DNA of 64,000 bases from Streptomyces cyanogenus (GTDB lineage: Bacteria > Actinomycetota > Actinomycetes > Streptomycetales > Streptomycetaceae), in NCBI RefSeq assembly GCF_017526105.1, contig NZ_CP071839.1, positions 2,780,501 to 2,844,500 of the forward strand. The letters run 5' to 3'. Below the pieces are notes generated by a model. The model searched no databases, was not told where the DNA came from, and was given only the letters and a program-made list of their open reading frames with translations. A program made the position numbers and the translations under genes. The stretch's first letter is position 1; every line of letters begins with the position of its first letter. Positions 34,709 to 42,904 of the stretch are shown one piece after another.

Positions 34709-35167
34709 TCAGGGATTTGTCCAGGCCTCGGGATCCTTTGTGAGGCTCAGGACGTCGTCGGGCAGCTTGGCCGCGGCCACGTGGGCCAGGGTGACCTCGC
34801 CGAGGATCTTGCGGACGTTGGCGCGTACGGCGATCCACAGCGGCAGCAGCGACTCCGCCGGCCCGCAGTAGGAGAGCTCGGGCGGCCGCATGCCCCGCAC
34901 CGACACCAAGGGTCCGTCCGCCACGCGGATGACGTCCGCGATGGCGATCGAGTCCGCCGGGCGGGCGAGCCGGTAGCCACCCTTGCCGCCCCGCTGGCTG
35001 ACCACGAGACCGCCTCGGCGCAGGTCGCCGAGGATGCCCTCCAGGAACTTGTGCGGGATGCCCTGCGCCGCGGCGATCGCCTCGGCCTTGAGCGAGGTCT
35101 CGTCCCCTGCCGCGGCCAGCTCCAGTGCCGCCCGCACCGCATAGTCCGCCCTCGCCGAGATCCGCAT
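34709..35167 (-). CDS. Rrf2-family transcriptional regulator
   Basis: The product has 152 residues. The winged helix reads DYAVRAALELAAAGDETSLK followed by AEAIAAAQGIPHKFLEGILG, then QRGGKGGYRLARP as the wing. Only one Cys (ELSYCGP) is present in the region where Fe-S members carry three, so an iron-sulfur cluster is unlikely. It is more like CymR-type members that control cysteine and sulfur genes. It lies directly downstream of a SfnB/DszC-like gene at the edge of the sulfur island. A GATAAT -10 exactly 6 nt upstream of the ATG indicates a leaderless transcript from its own promoter. Confidence 0.9.
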   Translation of the reverse strand: MRISARADYAVRAALELAAAGDETSLKAEAIAAAQGIPHKFLEGILGDLRRGGLVVSQRGGKGGYRLARPADSIAIADVIRVADGPLVSVRGMRPPELSYCGPAESLLPLWIAVRANVRKILGEVTLAHVAAAKLPDDVLSLTKDPEAWTNP

Positions 35168-35179
35168 GCCGCGATTATC
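35168..35179 (-). promoter_or_regulatory. Leaderless promoter of the rrf2 gene
   Basis: On the minus strand GATAAT (35179-35174) is followed by six bases and the ATG at 35167. Confidence 0.6.
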
Positions 35180-35215
35180 CCTTACTGCCGTGTCCACCCC
35201 TCACCGCCCGCGCCG

Positions 35216-36439
35216 TCAGGCAGGAAGGGTGAAGGGCGGGTGCGCGCCGTTGAGGAAGTAGTCCCCTATCTCACGCAGCCTGGGGGCGGCCGGCTCGCGC
35301 AGGGTGTGCGTCCGGGCGTTGCGCCAGAAGCGGTCGAACCCGTGCCGCACGGATGCGGCGTCGGCACCGACGACGTCCAGGGCGCGGGTGGTGATCTCCT
35401 GCGCGGCCCGGGAGGCTGCGGCCTCGGCCGCGCTCGCGAGGACAGCGATCTCCGCGCACTTCTCGTCGTCGAGATCCTCGCCCTGGGCGAGGCCGCGCAT
35501 CAGGGCGTCCACCGCCTGGTCGGCGAGGGCGGACGCGGCACGGGCGACCACGGCGAGTTCGCCGTACGCGGTCAGCGCCGACGGATCCTGCGGCGGGCCG
35601 CCCGGCCAGGGCTGGGTGGAGAAGGGCTGCCAGGAGGACCGTACGGCCCTTCCGTGCTCGCGGACCTCGGCCAGCAGTCCCTCGGCGACGCCGAGACAGA
35701 AATGGGCGGAGACCAGCCGCGCGGTCGGTGCGGCCAGCGAGGCGGAGGGTGACAGGTCGCCCTCGTCCGGCGAGAGGGATCCGAGCACGTCGTCGGCCGC
35801 GACCGGCACGGAGTCGAACTCGACGCCGCCGCCGGCCGCCAGCCGCAGACCGAAGGTGTCCCCGCCGCCGTCGCTGACGACGCCCGGGCGGGCGGGGTCG
35901 ACGAGGACGGCCAGCGGCTCACCGGTGCCGTATCCGGCGGCCCGTACGACCAGCCGGTCGGCGACGCCGACTCCTGCGGTGTGCCTCTGGTGGCCGTGCA
36001 GCAGAAAGCCGTCCACCGAGGGGGTCAGGATGAGCGGTGGTTCGTGTGAGGCGATGCCGCCACCCCAGCACCACCGTCCCGCTGTGGAGTCCCGCTCGAT
36101 GCGGGCGGCACGGCCGGGGTCGGCGAAGAAGCCGGCGCTGCGGGACAGGACGTAGTGGTGGCCCAGCAGGTGGCCGATGGCCCCGTCGGCCGCGGCGACG
36201 GTCCGGACGACCGCGTAGGCCGTGCGCCAGTCGCCGCCCCCTCCGCCGAGTTCGGCCGGTGCCAGCAGGGTCAGCAGTCCCGATTCGCGCAGCCGCGCCA
36301 CCTCGTCGAGCGGTGTCTTGCCGGCCTGTTCGCGCTCGGCCGCGTCCGTGGCCAGGTCGTCCGCCATCTCGCGGGCTGTGTGCAGCCAGTCGACCTGCCA
36401 CGCTCCCGCGTCGGTCACCTCGTCGGCCGTCACCGTCAT
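35216..36439 (-). CDS. Acyl-CoA-dehydrogenase-fold flavin monooxygenase (SfnB/DszC-like)
   Basis: The 407-residue protein has the three-domain acyl-CoA dehydrogenase fold but lacks the catalytic Glu region of true dehydrogenases. It resembles sulfur-acquisition oxidoreductases that use reduced flavin and O2. Notable segments are LLTLLAPAELGGGGGDWRTA and WGGGIASHEP. The C-terminal FDRFWRNARTHTLREP and YFLNGAHPPF are shared with the SfnB-like gene at 37942. It has its own promoter (36586-36615) with an upstream dyad. Its start overlaps the stop of a 19-codon ORF. Likely substrates are organosulfur compounds; this is inference. Confidence 0.88.
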   Translation of the reverse strand: MTVTADEVTDAGAWQVDWLHTAREMADDLATDAAEREQAGKTPLDEVARLRESGLLTLLAPAELGGGGGDWRTAYAVVRTVAAADGAIGHLLGHHYVLSRSAGFFADPGRAARIERDSTAGRWCWGGGIASHEPPLILTPSVDGFLLHGHQRHTAGVGVADRLVVRAAGYGTGEPLAVLVDPARPGVVSDGGGDTFGLRLAAGGGVEFDSVPVAADDVLGSLSPDEGDLSPSASLAAPTARLVSAHFCLGVAEGLLAEVREHGRAVRSSWQPFSTQPWPGGPPQDPSALTAYGELAVVARAASALADQAVDALMRGLAQGEDLDDEKCAEIAVLASAAEAAASRAAQEITTRALDVVGADAASVRHGFDRFWRNARTHTLREPAAPRLREIGDYFLNGAHPPFTLPA

Positions 36440-36495
36440 GTCCGCACCCGCTTCGTGCGACTGCGGCCGTCGCTGCGGCTCAGTGCTGTGGTCAT
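36436..36495 (-). CDS. Possible 19-residue leader ORF
   Basis: The ORF encodes MTTALSRSDGRSRTKRVRT, very rich in Arg and Ser. AAGGAA lies at a suitable distance from its ATG. Its stop overlaps the ATG of the SfnB/DszC-like gene (ATGA), so it could couple or regulate translation. It has no cysteine, unlike the other two leaders of the island. Conservation in other genomes would be needed to accept it. Confidence 0.4.
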   Translation of the reverse strand: MTTALSRSDGRSRTKRVRT

Positions 36496-36585
36496 GACGC
36501 GTCTTCCTTCACGGTCGAGGACGACGCGGTGCCCGGCGAGGCAGCGTGGGAGTGCAGCGGTGCGCGGAGACGCGTCGGCTTCGTC

Positions 36586-36648
36586 ATCCTCGCTGTCCTC
36601 TTCGGCTGCGGTCAACACTTCCCTAGTAATTCGATAGGAAAACTAGGG
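36586..36648 (-). promoter_or_regulatory. Promoter with upstream 7-bp dyad
   Basis: On the minus strand TTGACC (36615-36610) is followed by an 18-bp spacer and GAGGAT (36591-36586). Immediately upstream lies an inverted repeat, CCCTAGT at 36621-36627 and ACTAGGG at 36642-36648, in an unusually AT-rich 30 bp. The position just above the -35 suits an activator such as the LysR protein, or the Rrf2 protein. Confidence 0.6.
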
Positions 36649-36743
36649 ATACTGCTGCGCTCTGGCTGGTTCACGCCTCGGGGATGGCGAGTTCGCGATG
36701 TCGTCGGCCTTCCCGCCCCTGGTCTCCGCCGCGATCACGTGGG

Positions 36744-37904
36744 TCAACTCGGGTTCCCGGTGCCGGCGAAGGGCACCTGGGCCGAGGGGGCCGCCCGCTG
36801 CCCGTACGGGGGCTGCCACAGACCCTGCGCCTGAAGCTTCGGCAGGACGCCCTCGCCGAACCAGTAGGCCTCCTCCAGGTGCGGATAGCCGGAGAGGATG
36901 AACTCCTCGATCCCCAGCGCGGCGTACTCCTGGATCCGCTCGGCGACTTCGTCGTGGCTGCCGACCAGGGCGGTGCCCGCCCCACCCCGCACCAACCCGA
37001 TGCCCGCCCACAGGTTGGGGTGGATCTCCAGCCCGTCCCGGCTCCCGCCTTTGTGCAGGGCCAGCATCCGCCGCTGTCCCTGTGACTCGCTGCGGGCGAG
37101 GCCGGCCTGGACGGCCCGAACGGTCTCCGGGTCGAAGCCCGCCAGAAGGCGGCCGGCCTCCGCCCAGGCCTGCTCGGAGGTGTCGCGGGTGATGACGTGC
37201 AGGCGGATGCCGAAGCGCAGCGTGCGCCCCTCCTGCGCGGCGAGCTTCCTGATCCAGGCGATCTTCTCGGCCACCTGCGCGGGCGGCTCCCCCCAGGTGA
37301 GGTAGACGTCGACGTGCCGTGCCGCGACCTCGCCCGCGATCGGAGAGGATCCGCCGAAATACACCTCGGGGATCGGATCGGGCAGGCGCGCCAGCTTCGC
37401 GTCCTCGATCCGCAGGTGCTCGCCGTGCAGATTGACGGTCTTGCCTTCCCACAATCCCCGCACGATTTCCAGGAATTCACCGGTACGGCGGTACCGCGCG
37501 TCCTTGTCGAGGAAGTCGCCGTAGGCCCGCTGCTCATGGCTTTCGCCGCCCGTGACGACGTTGAGCAGGAGCCGTCCGCCGGTCTGCCGCTGGAAGGTGG
37601 AGGCCATCTGCGCCGCGAGCGTGGGCGAGACGAAGCCGGGGCGGAAGGCGACGAGGAACTTCAGCCGCTCGGTGTGCCGGCTGACCATGGCGGTGGTCAG
37701 CCACGCGTCCTCGCACCACGCCCCGGTCGGGGTGAGCGCTCCGACGAAGCCGAGGTCTTCGGCGGCGCGGGCGATCTGGCTCAGGTAGGCGACCGTGGGC
37801 GGCCGGTCCCGGCCGGAGGCGGTGGCCGGGGTGCCGTGGCCGCCGCCGACGACGTGGCGGCTGTCTCCGTTGGTGGGCAGGAACCAGTGGAAGATGAGGG
37901 ACAC
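36744..37904 (-). CDS. ssuD: FMNH2-dependent alkanesulfonate monooxygenase (SsuD-like)
   Basis: This luciferase-like monooxygenase has 386 residues and releases sulfite from alkanesulfonates using reduced FMN. Diagnostic stretches are FHWFLPTNGDSRHVVGG and FRPGFVSPTLAAQMASTFQR. They are followed by LLLNVVTGGESHEQRAYGD and YFGGSSPIAGEVAARHVDVY. These match SsuD closely. The GTG at 37904 follows GGAG at 7 nt. It is the last gene of cluster A, with an FMN reductase encoded two genes upstream. The C-terminus is slightly longer than usual. Confidence 0.92.
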   Translation of the reverse strand: MSLIFHWFLPTNGDSRHVVGGGHGTPATASGRDRPPTVAYLSQIARAAEDLGFVGALTPTGAWCEDAWLTTAMVSRHTERLKFLVAFRPGFVSPTLAAQMASTFQRQTGGRLLLNVVTGGESHEQRAYGDFLDKDARYRRTGEFLEIVRGLWEGKTVNLHGEHLRIEDAKLARLPDPIPEVYFGGSSPIAGEVAARHVDVYLTWGEPPAQVAEKIAWIRKLAAQEGRTLRFGIRLHVITRDTSEQAWAEAGRLLAGFDPETVRAVQAGLARSESQGQRRMLALHKGGSRDGLEIHPNLWAGIGLVRGGAGTALVGSHDEVAERIQEYAALGIEEFILSGYPHLEEAYWFGEGVLPKLQAQGLWQPPYGQRAAPSAQVPFAGTGNPS

Positions 37905-37941
37905 GCGGCGTCTCCGATCAGGAGTGCGGTCAGGTGGGTGG

Positions 37942-39138
37942 TCAGAGGAGGCCGTGACGGGGCGGCCTGGTGCCGTTGAGCACATAGCGGCCGATGTGCT
38001 GGACCTTCCAGCGGGCCGGGTCGTGCAGGGTGTGGGTGCGCGCGTCCCGCCAGTGGCGGTGCAGGTTCAGGGAGTCGAGCGCGGAGCGGGTGCCGGAGAC
38101 CTCGAAGAGGGCGCCGGAGACCTCGACGGCGGCCTGGGCGGCGGTCACCTTGGCCGTGGCCACCGCGATCGAGGCCTCGGCGGCCGAGTCGTCGGTCAGT
38201 TCGGCGCGGGCGGCGTCGACCGCGCGGGAGGCCTCGCGCAGCAGTGCTTCGGCGGCCCGTACTCTGATCGCCAGTTCGCCGAACCGCTGGATCAGCAACG
38301 GATCCTCCGCGGCGCTCCCGTGCCCTTCGGCGGCGCTCTCGAACCAGGGGCGGCTCTTCGTGCGGACGAACTCCACCGCCTCGGCCAGTGCCCCGGCGGC
38401 GATCCCTGCGTCGATGGCCGCGTGCAGCAACTGGGCGATGGCACCGTGGAGTTGGGGGCCCTGGAAGGTGAGGTGGTGCGGCACGACCCGGTCGGCGGGG
38501 ACGGGCACCGACTCCAGGCGGACGGTTCCGCTGGCGGTGGTGCGCTGACCCATGCCGTCCCAGTCGTCCACGACCGTGAGGCCGGACGCGTCGCGTGGGA
38601 CGTACGCCACGTGCAGGGTGTCGTCCTCGGTACGGGCGAGGACCGGGATCCAGTGGGCGAACAGCGCGCCGGTGGAGTAGTGCTTGACGCCGTCGAGGGC
38701 GTACGACCCGTCCGGGAGCCGGGCGAGGCGGGTGCGGATGTCCTGGACGTGCCGGGTGCCCGCCTCGGACTGGGCGTTGCCGAACCGCTTGCCGGCCAGT
38801 ACCTCGCCGAAGAAGAACTCCTGCTGCTCGTCGGTCCCCTGCCGGCGCAGCACGCCCACGTACACGAAGTGGCTCTGCGGGATCTGGGCCAGGCTGGCGT
38901 CGGCGGCGGCCAACAGCCGGAAGATCTCGGCGAGCGTCTCCGCACGGACGTCCGCCCCGCCGAACTCGGCAGGCACTGTCACGGCGAGCAGCCCGGAGGC
39001 GGACAGCCGCTCCAGCTCCGTGTGCGGGAGCCTGCGCCGCGCGTCCCGCTCGGCGGCGCCCTTGCGGAAGTCCGCGGCCAGCTCCGCGGCCACGACCAGG
39101 GCCTCGGCGTCATCCGCGATGACGTCCGCGACGCTCAT
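37942..39138 (-). CDS. sfnB: SfnB-family sulfur acquisition oxidoreductase
   Basis: The 398-residue protein has the acyl-CoA dehydrogenase fold. Family segments are GLLAVTVPAEFGGADVRAET, NAQSEAGTRHVQDI and LDGVKHYSTGALFAHWIPVL. The C-terminal HWRDARTHTLHDPARWKVQH and YVLNGTRPPRH are typical of SfnB. SfnB proteins are linked to dimethylsulfone and sulfonate use, probably as flavin-dependent monooxygenases. It overlaps the FMN reductase gene by 4 bp (ATGA), so the flavin supplier and the monooxygenase are co-produced. ssuD follows 37 bp downstream. Confidence 0.9.
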   Translation of the reverse strand: MSVADVIADDAEALVVAAELAADFRKGAAERDARRRLPHTELERLSASGLLAVTVPAEFGGADVRAETLAEIFRLLAAADASLAQIPQSHFVYVGVLRRQGTDEQQEFFFGEVLAGKRFGNAQSEAGTRHVQDIRTRLARLPDGSYALDGVKHYSTGALFAHWIPVLARTEDDTLHVAYVPRDASGLTVVDDWDGMGQRTTASGTVRLESVPVPADRVVPHHLTFQGPQLHGAIAQLLHAAIDAGIAAGALAEAVEFVRTKSRPWFESAAEGHGSAAEDPLLIQRFGELAIRVRAAEALLREASRAVDAARAELTDDSAAEASIAVATAKVTAAQAAVEVSGALFEVSGTRSALDSLNLHRHWRDARTHTLHDPARWKVQHIGRYVLNGTRPPRHGLL

Positions 39139-39692
39139 CCGGCAGCCGCCAGCAGCGTCGTACGGCCGCCCAGCGCGGCCGAGAACTGGTCGGTGACCTG
39201 TGCCAGGGCCTCGGCCGCACCGGGCGCGACGGTCAGCGTGCCGTCGTCGCCCACCGTGAGGTCCTTGTCGAGCGTGAACCAGCCCGGCGTGATGTGCGCG
39301 GGGCCCATGGAGGCCAGCACCGGGCGCAGGGCGTAGTCGATGGCCAGGACGTGAGCGGTGGTGCCGCCGGTGGCCAGCGGGAGGACCGTCCTGCCCGCCA
39401 GGGCGTACTGCGGGAGCAGGTCGAGCAGGGACTTCAGCAGTCCGGAGTAGGCGGCCTTGTAGACGGGGGTGCCGATCACGACCCCGTCCGCCTGCTCGAA
39501 CAGGGCGGTGGCCCGGACGATCGCCGGGTGAGCGAAGTCGGCCCCGAGCAGTGCTTCGGCGGGGAGGGTTCGAACGTCCAGCGGGATCACCTGGTGCCCC
39601 TGCGCGATGAGCCGTTCGTCCAGGTGGCGCAGCAGCCGGGCAGTGCGGGAGGTGGCGGAGGGGCTTCCGGAGACGGACAGGACAGTGGCCAT
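39135..39692 (-). CDS. ssuE: NAD(P)H-dependent FMN reductase (SsuE/MsuE-like)
   Basis: This 185-residue flavodoxin-fold reductase supplies FMNH2 to the monooxygenases of the island. The FMN phosphate loop is SGSPSATSRTARLLRHLDE (about residues 8-26), and the flavin-binding GTPVYKAAYSGLLKSLLDLL is near residue 75. LPLATGGTTAHVLAIDYALR follows. These segments are diagnostic of SsuE/MsuE. It sits between sfnG (41 bp upstream) and sfnB (overlap). Confidence 0.93.
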   Translation of the reverse strand: MATVLSVSGSPSATSRTARLLRHLDERLIAQGHQVIPLDVRTLPAEALLGADFAHPAIVRATALFEQADGVVIGTPVYKAAYSGLLKSLLDLLPQYALAGRTVLPLATGGTTAHVLAIDYALRPVLASMGPAHITPGWFTLDKDLTVGDDGTLTVAPGAAEALAQVTDQFSAALGGRTTLLAAAG

Positions 39693-39733
39693 GGGAGGAC
39701 CTTTCGGTTCGTCGTTTCGTGTGCGGGGCGCGG

Positions 39734-40879
39734 TCAGGCGTGGGCGGCGGCGGGCTCGGACGCGGCTTCCTGGGCCTCCAGTTCACGCACCAGGGGCAGC
39801 ACCCGCTTGCCGAAGTACTCGACCTCCTCCAGGTAGTGCAGGAAGCCGAGGAGGAAGAGGTCGACGCCGAGCCGCTTGTAGGCGACGATGCGCTCGGCGA
39901 TCTGCTCGGGGGTGCCGATCAGGCCCGTGCGGAAGCCGTCGTTGTACTGGACGAGGTCCTCGAAGCCGGAGTCCTGCCACATGCCCTTGCCGTCGACGGT
40001 GGACGGACCGGCCTGCTGGACCGCGTCGCGGAAACCGTGCACGGCCTGGGTGTCGGCCTTGGCGACGATCTCGCGGAGCGTCTCGCGGGCCTCGGCCTCG
40101 GTGTCGCGGGCGATGAGGAATCCGTTGAGACCGAACTTCGGTGCCGAACGTCCGGCTTCGGCGGCAGACCTGCGGACGTCGTCGATCTGTTCGGTGACGC
40201 CGTCGAAGTCCTTGCCGTTGCTGAAGTACCAGTCGGAGACGCGGCCCGCCATGGCGCGGGCGGCGGTGGAGTTGCCTCCTTGGAAGATCTCCGGGTGCGG
40301 GCGGTCCGGAGTGTTCAGCGGCTTGGGCTTGAGGGAGAAGTCACGCAACCGGTAGAAATCGCCGGCCAGTGCGGCGTGGTCTTCCGTCCAGATCTTCCGC
40401 AGGGCGCGGATGAACTCCTCGGAGCGCCGGTAGCGTTCGTCGTGCTCCAGCCAGGGCTCGCCCAGGGCGGTGAACTCGCCCTTGAACCATCCGCTGACGA
40501 CGTTGACGGCGAAGCGGCCGTTCGACAGGTGGTCGGCGGTTGCGCCGAGTTTGGCGAGGACGCCCGGGTGCCACAGGCCGGGATGCACGGCGGCGATGAC
40601 CTTCAGCCGCTGGGTGGCGAGCAGCAGGGCGAGGCTGAAGCTGGTGGACTCGTGTTGGTACTCGGCGCCGTAGCTGGCCATGTAGCGGACCTGGCTGAGG
40701 GCGTAGTCGAAGCCGTTGTTCTCGGCGAGGACGGCGAGTTCGCGGTTGTAGTCGTAGCCCCAGTCGGTGCGCTGCTCGATGGTGCTGGTGACCAGGCCGC
40801 CGCTGACGTTCGGGACCCAGTAGGCGAAGCGGACGGGATCGGATCCGCGGGACACGGAGGACACGGGGGTTTCGGGCAT
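39734..40879 (-). CDS. sfnG: Dimethylsulfone monooxygenase SfnG
   Basis: This 381-residue FMNH2-dependent luciferase-like enzyme converts dimethylsulfone to methanesulfinate. The N-terminal FAYWVPNVSGGLVTSTIEQR is characteristic of SfnG. It is followed by RTDWGYDYN and VSGWFKGEFTALGEPWLEHD, then IFQGGNSTAARAMAGRVSDW. It is the first structural gene of cluster A, 178 bp behind the leader peptide ORF. The products of its reaction can enter the SsuD-type sulfonate route encoded downstream after oxidation. Confidence 0.93.
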   Translation of the reverse strand: MPETPVSSVSRGSDPVRFAYWVPNVSGGLVTSTIEQRTDWGYDYNRELAVLAENNGFDYALSQVRYMASYGAEYQHESTSFSLALLLATQRLKVIAAVHPGLWHPGVLAKLGATADHLSNGRFAVNVVSGWFKGEFTALGEPWLEHDERYRRSEEFIRALRKIWTEDHAALAGDFYRLRDFSLKPKPLNTPDRPHPEIFQGGNSTAARAMAGRVSDWYFSNGKDFDGVTEQIDDVRRSAAEAGRSAPKFGLNGFLIARDTEAEARETLREIVAKADTQAVHGFRDAVQQAGPSTVDGKGMWQDSGFEDLVQYNDGFRTGLIGTPEQIAERIVAYKRLGVDLFLLGFLHYLEEVEYFGKRVLPLVRELEAQEAASEPAAAHA

Positions 40880-41057
40880 GGAGAACTCCTGGCAGGAGAA
40901 TGCTGCGCGTGCAGGACGAACGAGCTCCGCGGAATTCGGACGCGCGGGAGCGGCTTTTCCGGGAAGGCCGTCATCACGACGGAACTGAGGCGGGACCGGA
41001 ATGCACGGAACGAAGTCGTGGAGGGGGGCGTGGTGGGAGGGTTTCCCTCAGCCGCGC
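40880..41057 (-). promoter_or_regulatory. Probable attenuator region of cluster A
   Basis: This 178-bp transcribed spacer lies between the Cys leader ORF and sfnG. Right after the leader, the transcript is C-rich and G-poor for about 40 nt (41043-41005), as in Rho-loading sites. No T-tract terminator is visible. Confidence 0.45.
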
Positions 41058-41138
41058 TCAGCCCCGGCAGCGACAGAAGGCGCTGGAGACACGCGCAAGG
41101 TCGACGTGGCGTCGCCGCGTGAGGTCCTGTCGCTTCAT
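41058..41138 (-). CDS. Cysteine-containing leader peptide of cluster A
   Basis: The 26-residue peptide has the core DLTRRRHVDLARVSSAFC followed by a second Cys and a Gly end (CRCRG). The same core occurs in a second ORF at 48186-48263, in front of cluster B. It is of the type annotated as putative leader peptide in Streptomyces. The two Cys codons just before the stop suit ribosome stalling when Cys-tRNA is low. The ATG lies 7 nt after a TTCGAT -10, so the ORF begins at the mRNA 5' end. Confidence 0.85.
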   Translation of the reverse strand: MKRQDLTRRRHVDLARVSSAFCRCRG

Positions 41139-41175
41139 GCCACCGATCGAACCAGGGGAGCGTCCGGCCGGTCAA
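41139..41175 (-). promoter_or_regulatory. Promoter of the cluster A leader
   Basis: On the minus strand TTGACC (41175-41170), an 18-bp spacer and TTCGAT (41151-41146) are followed by 7 nt and the leader ATG. The same layout (TTGACC, 18 bp) precedes the cluster B leader. Confidence 0.75.
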
Positions 41176-41239
41176 GAATGCCCGGCTGTGATTCCACATG
41201 GTGAGCGTCGGTATTCACGAGGTTGTGACAGGGATTCCC

Positions 41240-41269
41240 TTGAACGCAGTGCCGGGGAACGCGCAGTCT
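41240..41269 (+). promoter_or_regulatory. Promoter of the lysR gene (leaderless)
   Basis: TTGAAC (41240-41245), an 18-bp spacer and CAGTCT (41264-41269) are followed by 7 nt and the GTG start at 41277. Confidence 0.65.
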
Positions 41270-41276
41270 CCTGTTC

Positions 41277-42203
41277 GTGCGTATCGAACAGCTCGAATAC
41301 ATCGCCGCCGTCACACGTTTCGGTTCACTGCGGCGCGCCGCCGAGGAACTGCATCTGTCCCAGCCGGCGCTCAGCGAGACCGTACGCAATCTGGAACGCG
41401 AACTCGGTGTGGACGTCCTGGAGCGCAAGCGGTCCGGGGCGAAGATCAGCGACGAGGGCAGGGAGTTGCTGCCGCACATCATGAGCGTGCTGGACTCGGT
41501 CGACCGGTTGCGCGGTGCGGCCGGCGACCAGCACCGCATCAGCCGCATGGTCCGGCTGGGCACGGTGAACACGGCTACCGTGCCGCTGGTCATCCCAACC
41601 GTGCGGGAGTTCCGGGCCGCGCATCCGGTCACCCAGGTGGAGTTGGTCGGTGCGCAGCAGGCCGACATTCACCGCGGCCTGCTGGACGGCGCCTTCGACC
41701 TGGGACTGGTGAACTACCTGCGAGGCGACGACATGCCGCCCGGCTTCGAGACGACGGAGTTGCTGTGCGGCCGACCGGTGGTGTGTGTGCGTCCGGACAG
41801 TCCGCTGGCGGCGCTGGACGCGGTGGACGCGGATCACCTCCTGACCGAGCCGCTGGTGGTGATGCGGTCCGGCTATGTCATGCACCGTTTCGTGCACCGG
41901 CTGCTGCGCGGCCGGACACCCTCCTTCTCGTACTCCACCGACGGCGCGGAGATGGGTAAGCTGATGGTGGCCGAGGGACTGGGAGCCACGGTGCTGCCCG
42001 ACTTCAGCGTCGTCGGCGATCCGCTGGAACGCCGGGGCGTGATCACGGTGCGGCCCCTTGCGGGGACCGCGACCGACGTACTGCTGGTCCTGCAGCGCCG
42101 CCATTCCGGCTCCGTTCCGCGGGCGGTCCGCGACCTGCACGAGCTCTTCGTGCGCAACGCCCAGGCCTATGGCGCCTCTTCACGACGGCTGTCGGAGGAG
42201 TGA
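41277..42203 (+). CDS. LysR-family regulator of the organosulfur island
   Basis: The product has 308 residues. The N-terminal winged helix is IEQLEYIAAVTRFGSLRRAA followed by EELHLSQPALSETVRNLERE, typical of LysR proteins. The rest is a periplasmic-binding-like effector domain (GTVNTATVPLVIPTVREF, LVVMRSGYVMHRFVHRLL). It diverges from the cluster A leader/sfnG unit, the classic LysR position, so it probably activates that unit. Effectors of such sulfur regulators in other bacteria include sulfate, APS and O-acetylserine; which applies here is unknown. The GTG at 41277 is fixed by the promoter 7 nt upstream. Confidence 0.92.
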   Translation: MRIEQLEYIAAVTRFGSLRRAAEELHLSQPALSETVRNLERELGVDVLERKRSGAKISDEGRELLPHIMSVLDSVDRLRGAAGDQHRISRMVRLGTVNTATVPLVIPTVREFRAAHPVTQVELVGAQQADIHRGLLDGAFDLGLVNYLRGDDMPPGFETTELLCGRPVVCVRPDSPLAALDAVDADHLLTEPLVVMRSGYVMHRFVHRLLRGRTPSFSYSTDGAEMGKLMVAEGLGATVLPDFSVVGDPLERRGVITVRPLAGTATDVLLVLQRRHSGSVPRAVRDLHELFVRNAQAYGASSRRLSEE

Positions 42204-42904
42204 TTCCCGGTGCGGTACACCTGCGGGTCCCCACCACCGATATGCGCCGGCCGAGGACCGTCTCCGGCAGTGGCTGACCGTTCGGATCCGGCGGAGCACC
42301 GGCGCCGTTTGGCCTCGCGGTCGGTCGACGTTCCAGCTCTGCCGCTGCCCCGGGAGTACGAGCCTTGGGACCGCGAGCACATCGTCGTCGACACGGTGGG
42401 GCAGAGCCCGTCGCAGCCACTGGCTCTGCTCCTCCGTGGCCTGGCACCGGCCTGACCTGCCCCGGACGTGCGTCCGACGAGCCGGCGCTCCAGCACGCCC
42501 GGCGTCCGGAGTGCCGCGTCGCGCTCCGCCTGCCCGCCGTCAGCCGAACCGGCACGCCGAGCTGCCTCGTCCATGCCCTGCGCGCACATCCGCTCGACGG
42601 CCTCGATCTCCGAGTCGGCGCCGCACGGGTGGAGCGAGAGGCCGCCGGTGCCGAAGCGGCGGGCCGGATCACCCATGATGTCCGGGCCGTGAGTGCTCAC
42701 GATCCGGACCAGCAGTCGCTGAGGACCGGAGCGACGGCCGGGCCGATGTACCGGTGTGCACTCGCCTCGTACAGCGGACGCAGGGCGCGGTGACCACCCT
42801 CGGGACAGTCGGGCACGGCCGGCAGGACAGTCGCCGGACAGACGGTGTCCGGACCGAGCAGAATTCCGATCAGCCAGGGGAAGCTGGTCGCCCCGGAAAA
42901 CCGG
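42204..42904. other. 700-bp region without an intact gene
   Basis: Frames on both strands are open but of low protein-like quality. One plus-strand stretch (about 42340-42455) reads LPLPREYEPWDREHIVVDTV, which looks like the end of a small kinase-like protein, then stops. The minus strand around 42600-42800 has protein-like bits (HRALRPLYEASAHRYIGPAV, GDPARRFGTGGL) in different frames. I interpret the stretch as decayed genes separating cluster A's regulator from cluster B. Confidence 0.45.

Noticed and set aside
34237..34743. Several overlapping ORFs as new genes
   Set aside because: All are shadows of, or chimeras with, the two inverted ssuC fragments.
42294..42455. Possible small kinase gene (EYEPWDREHIVVDTV)
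   Set aside because: Only about 40 codons look protein-like. There is no P-loop or start, so it is described as part of a decayed region rather than a gene.
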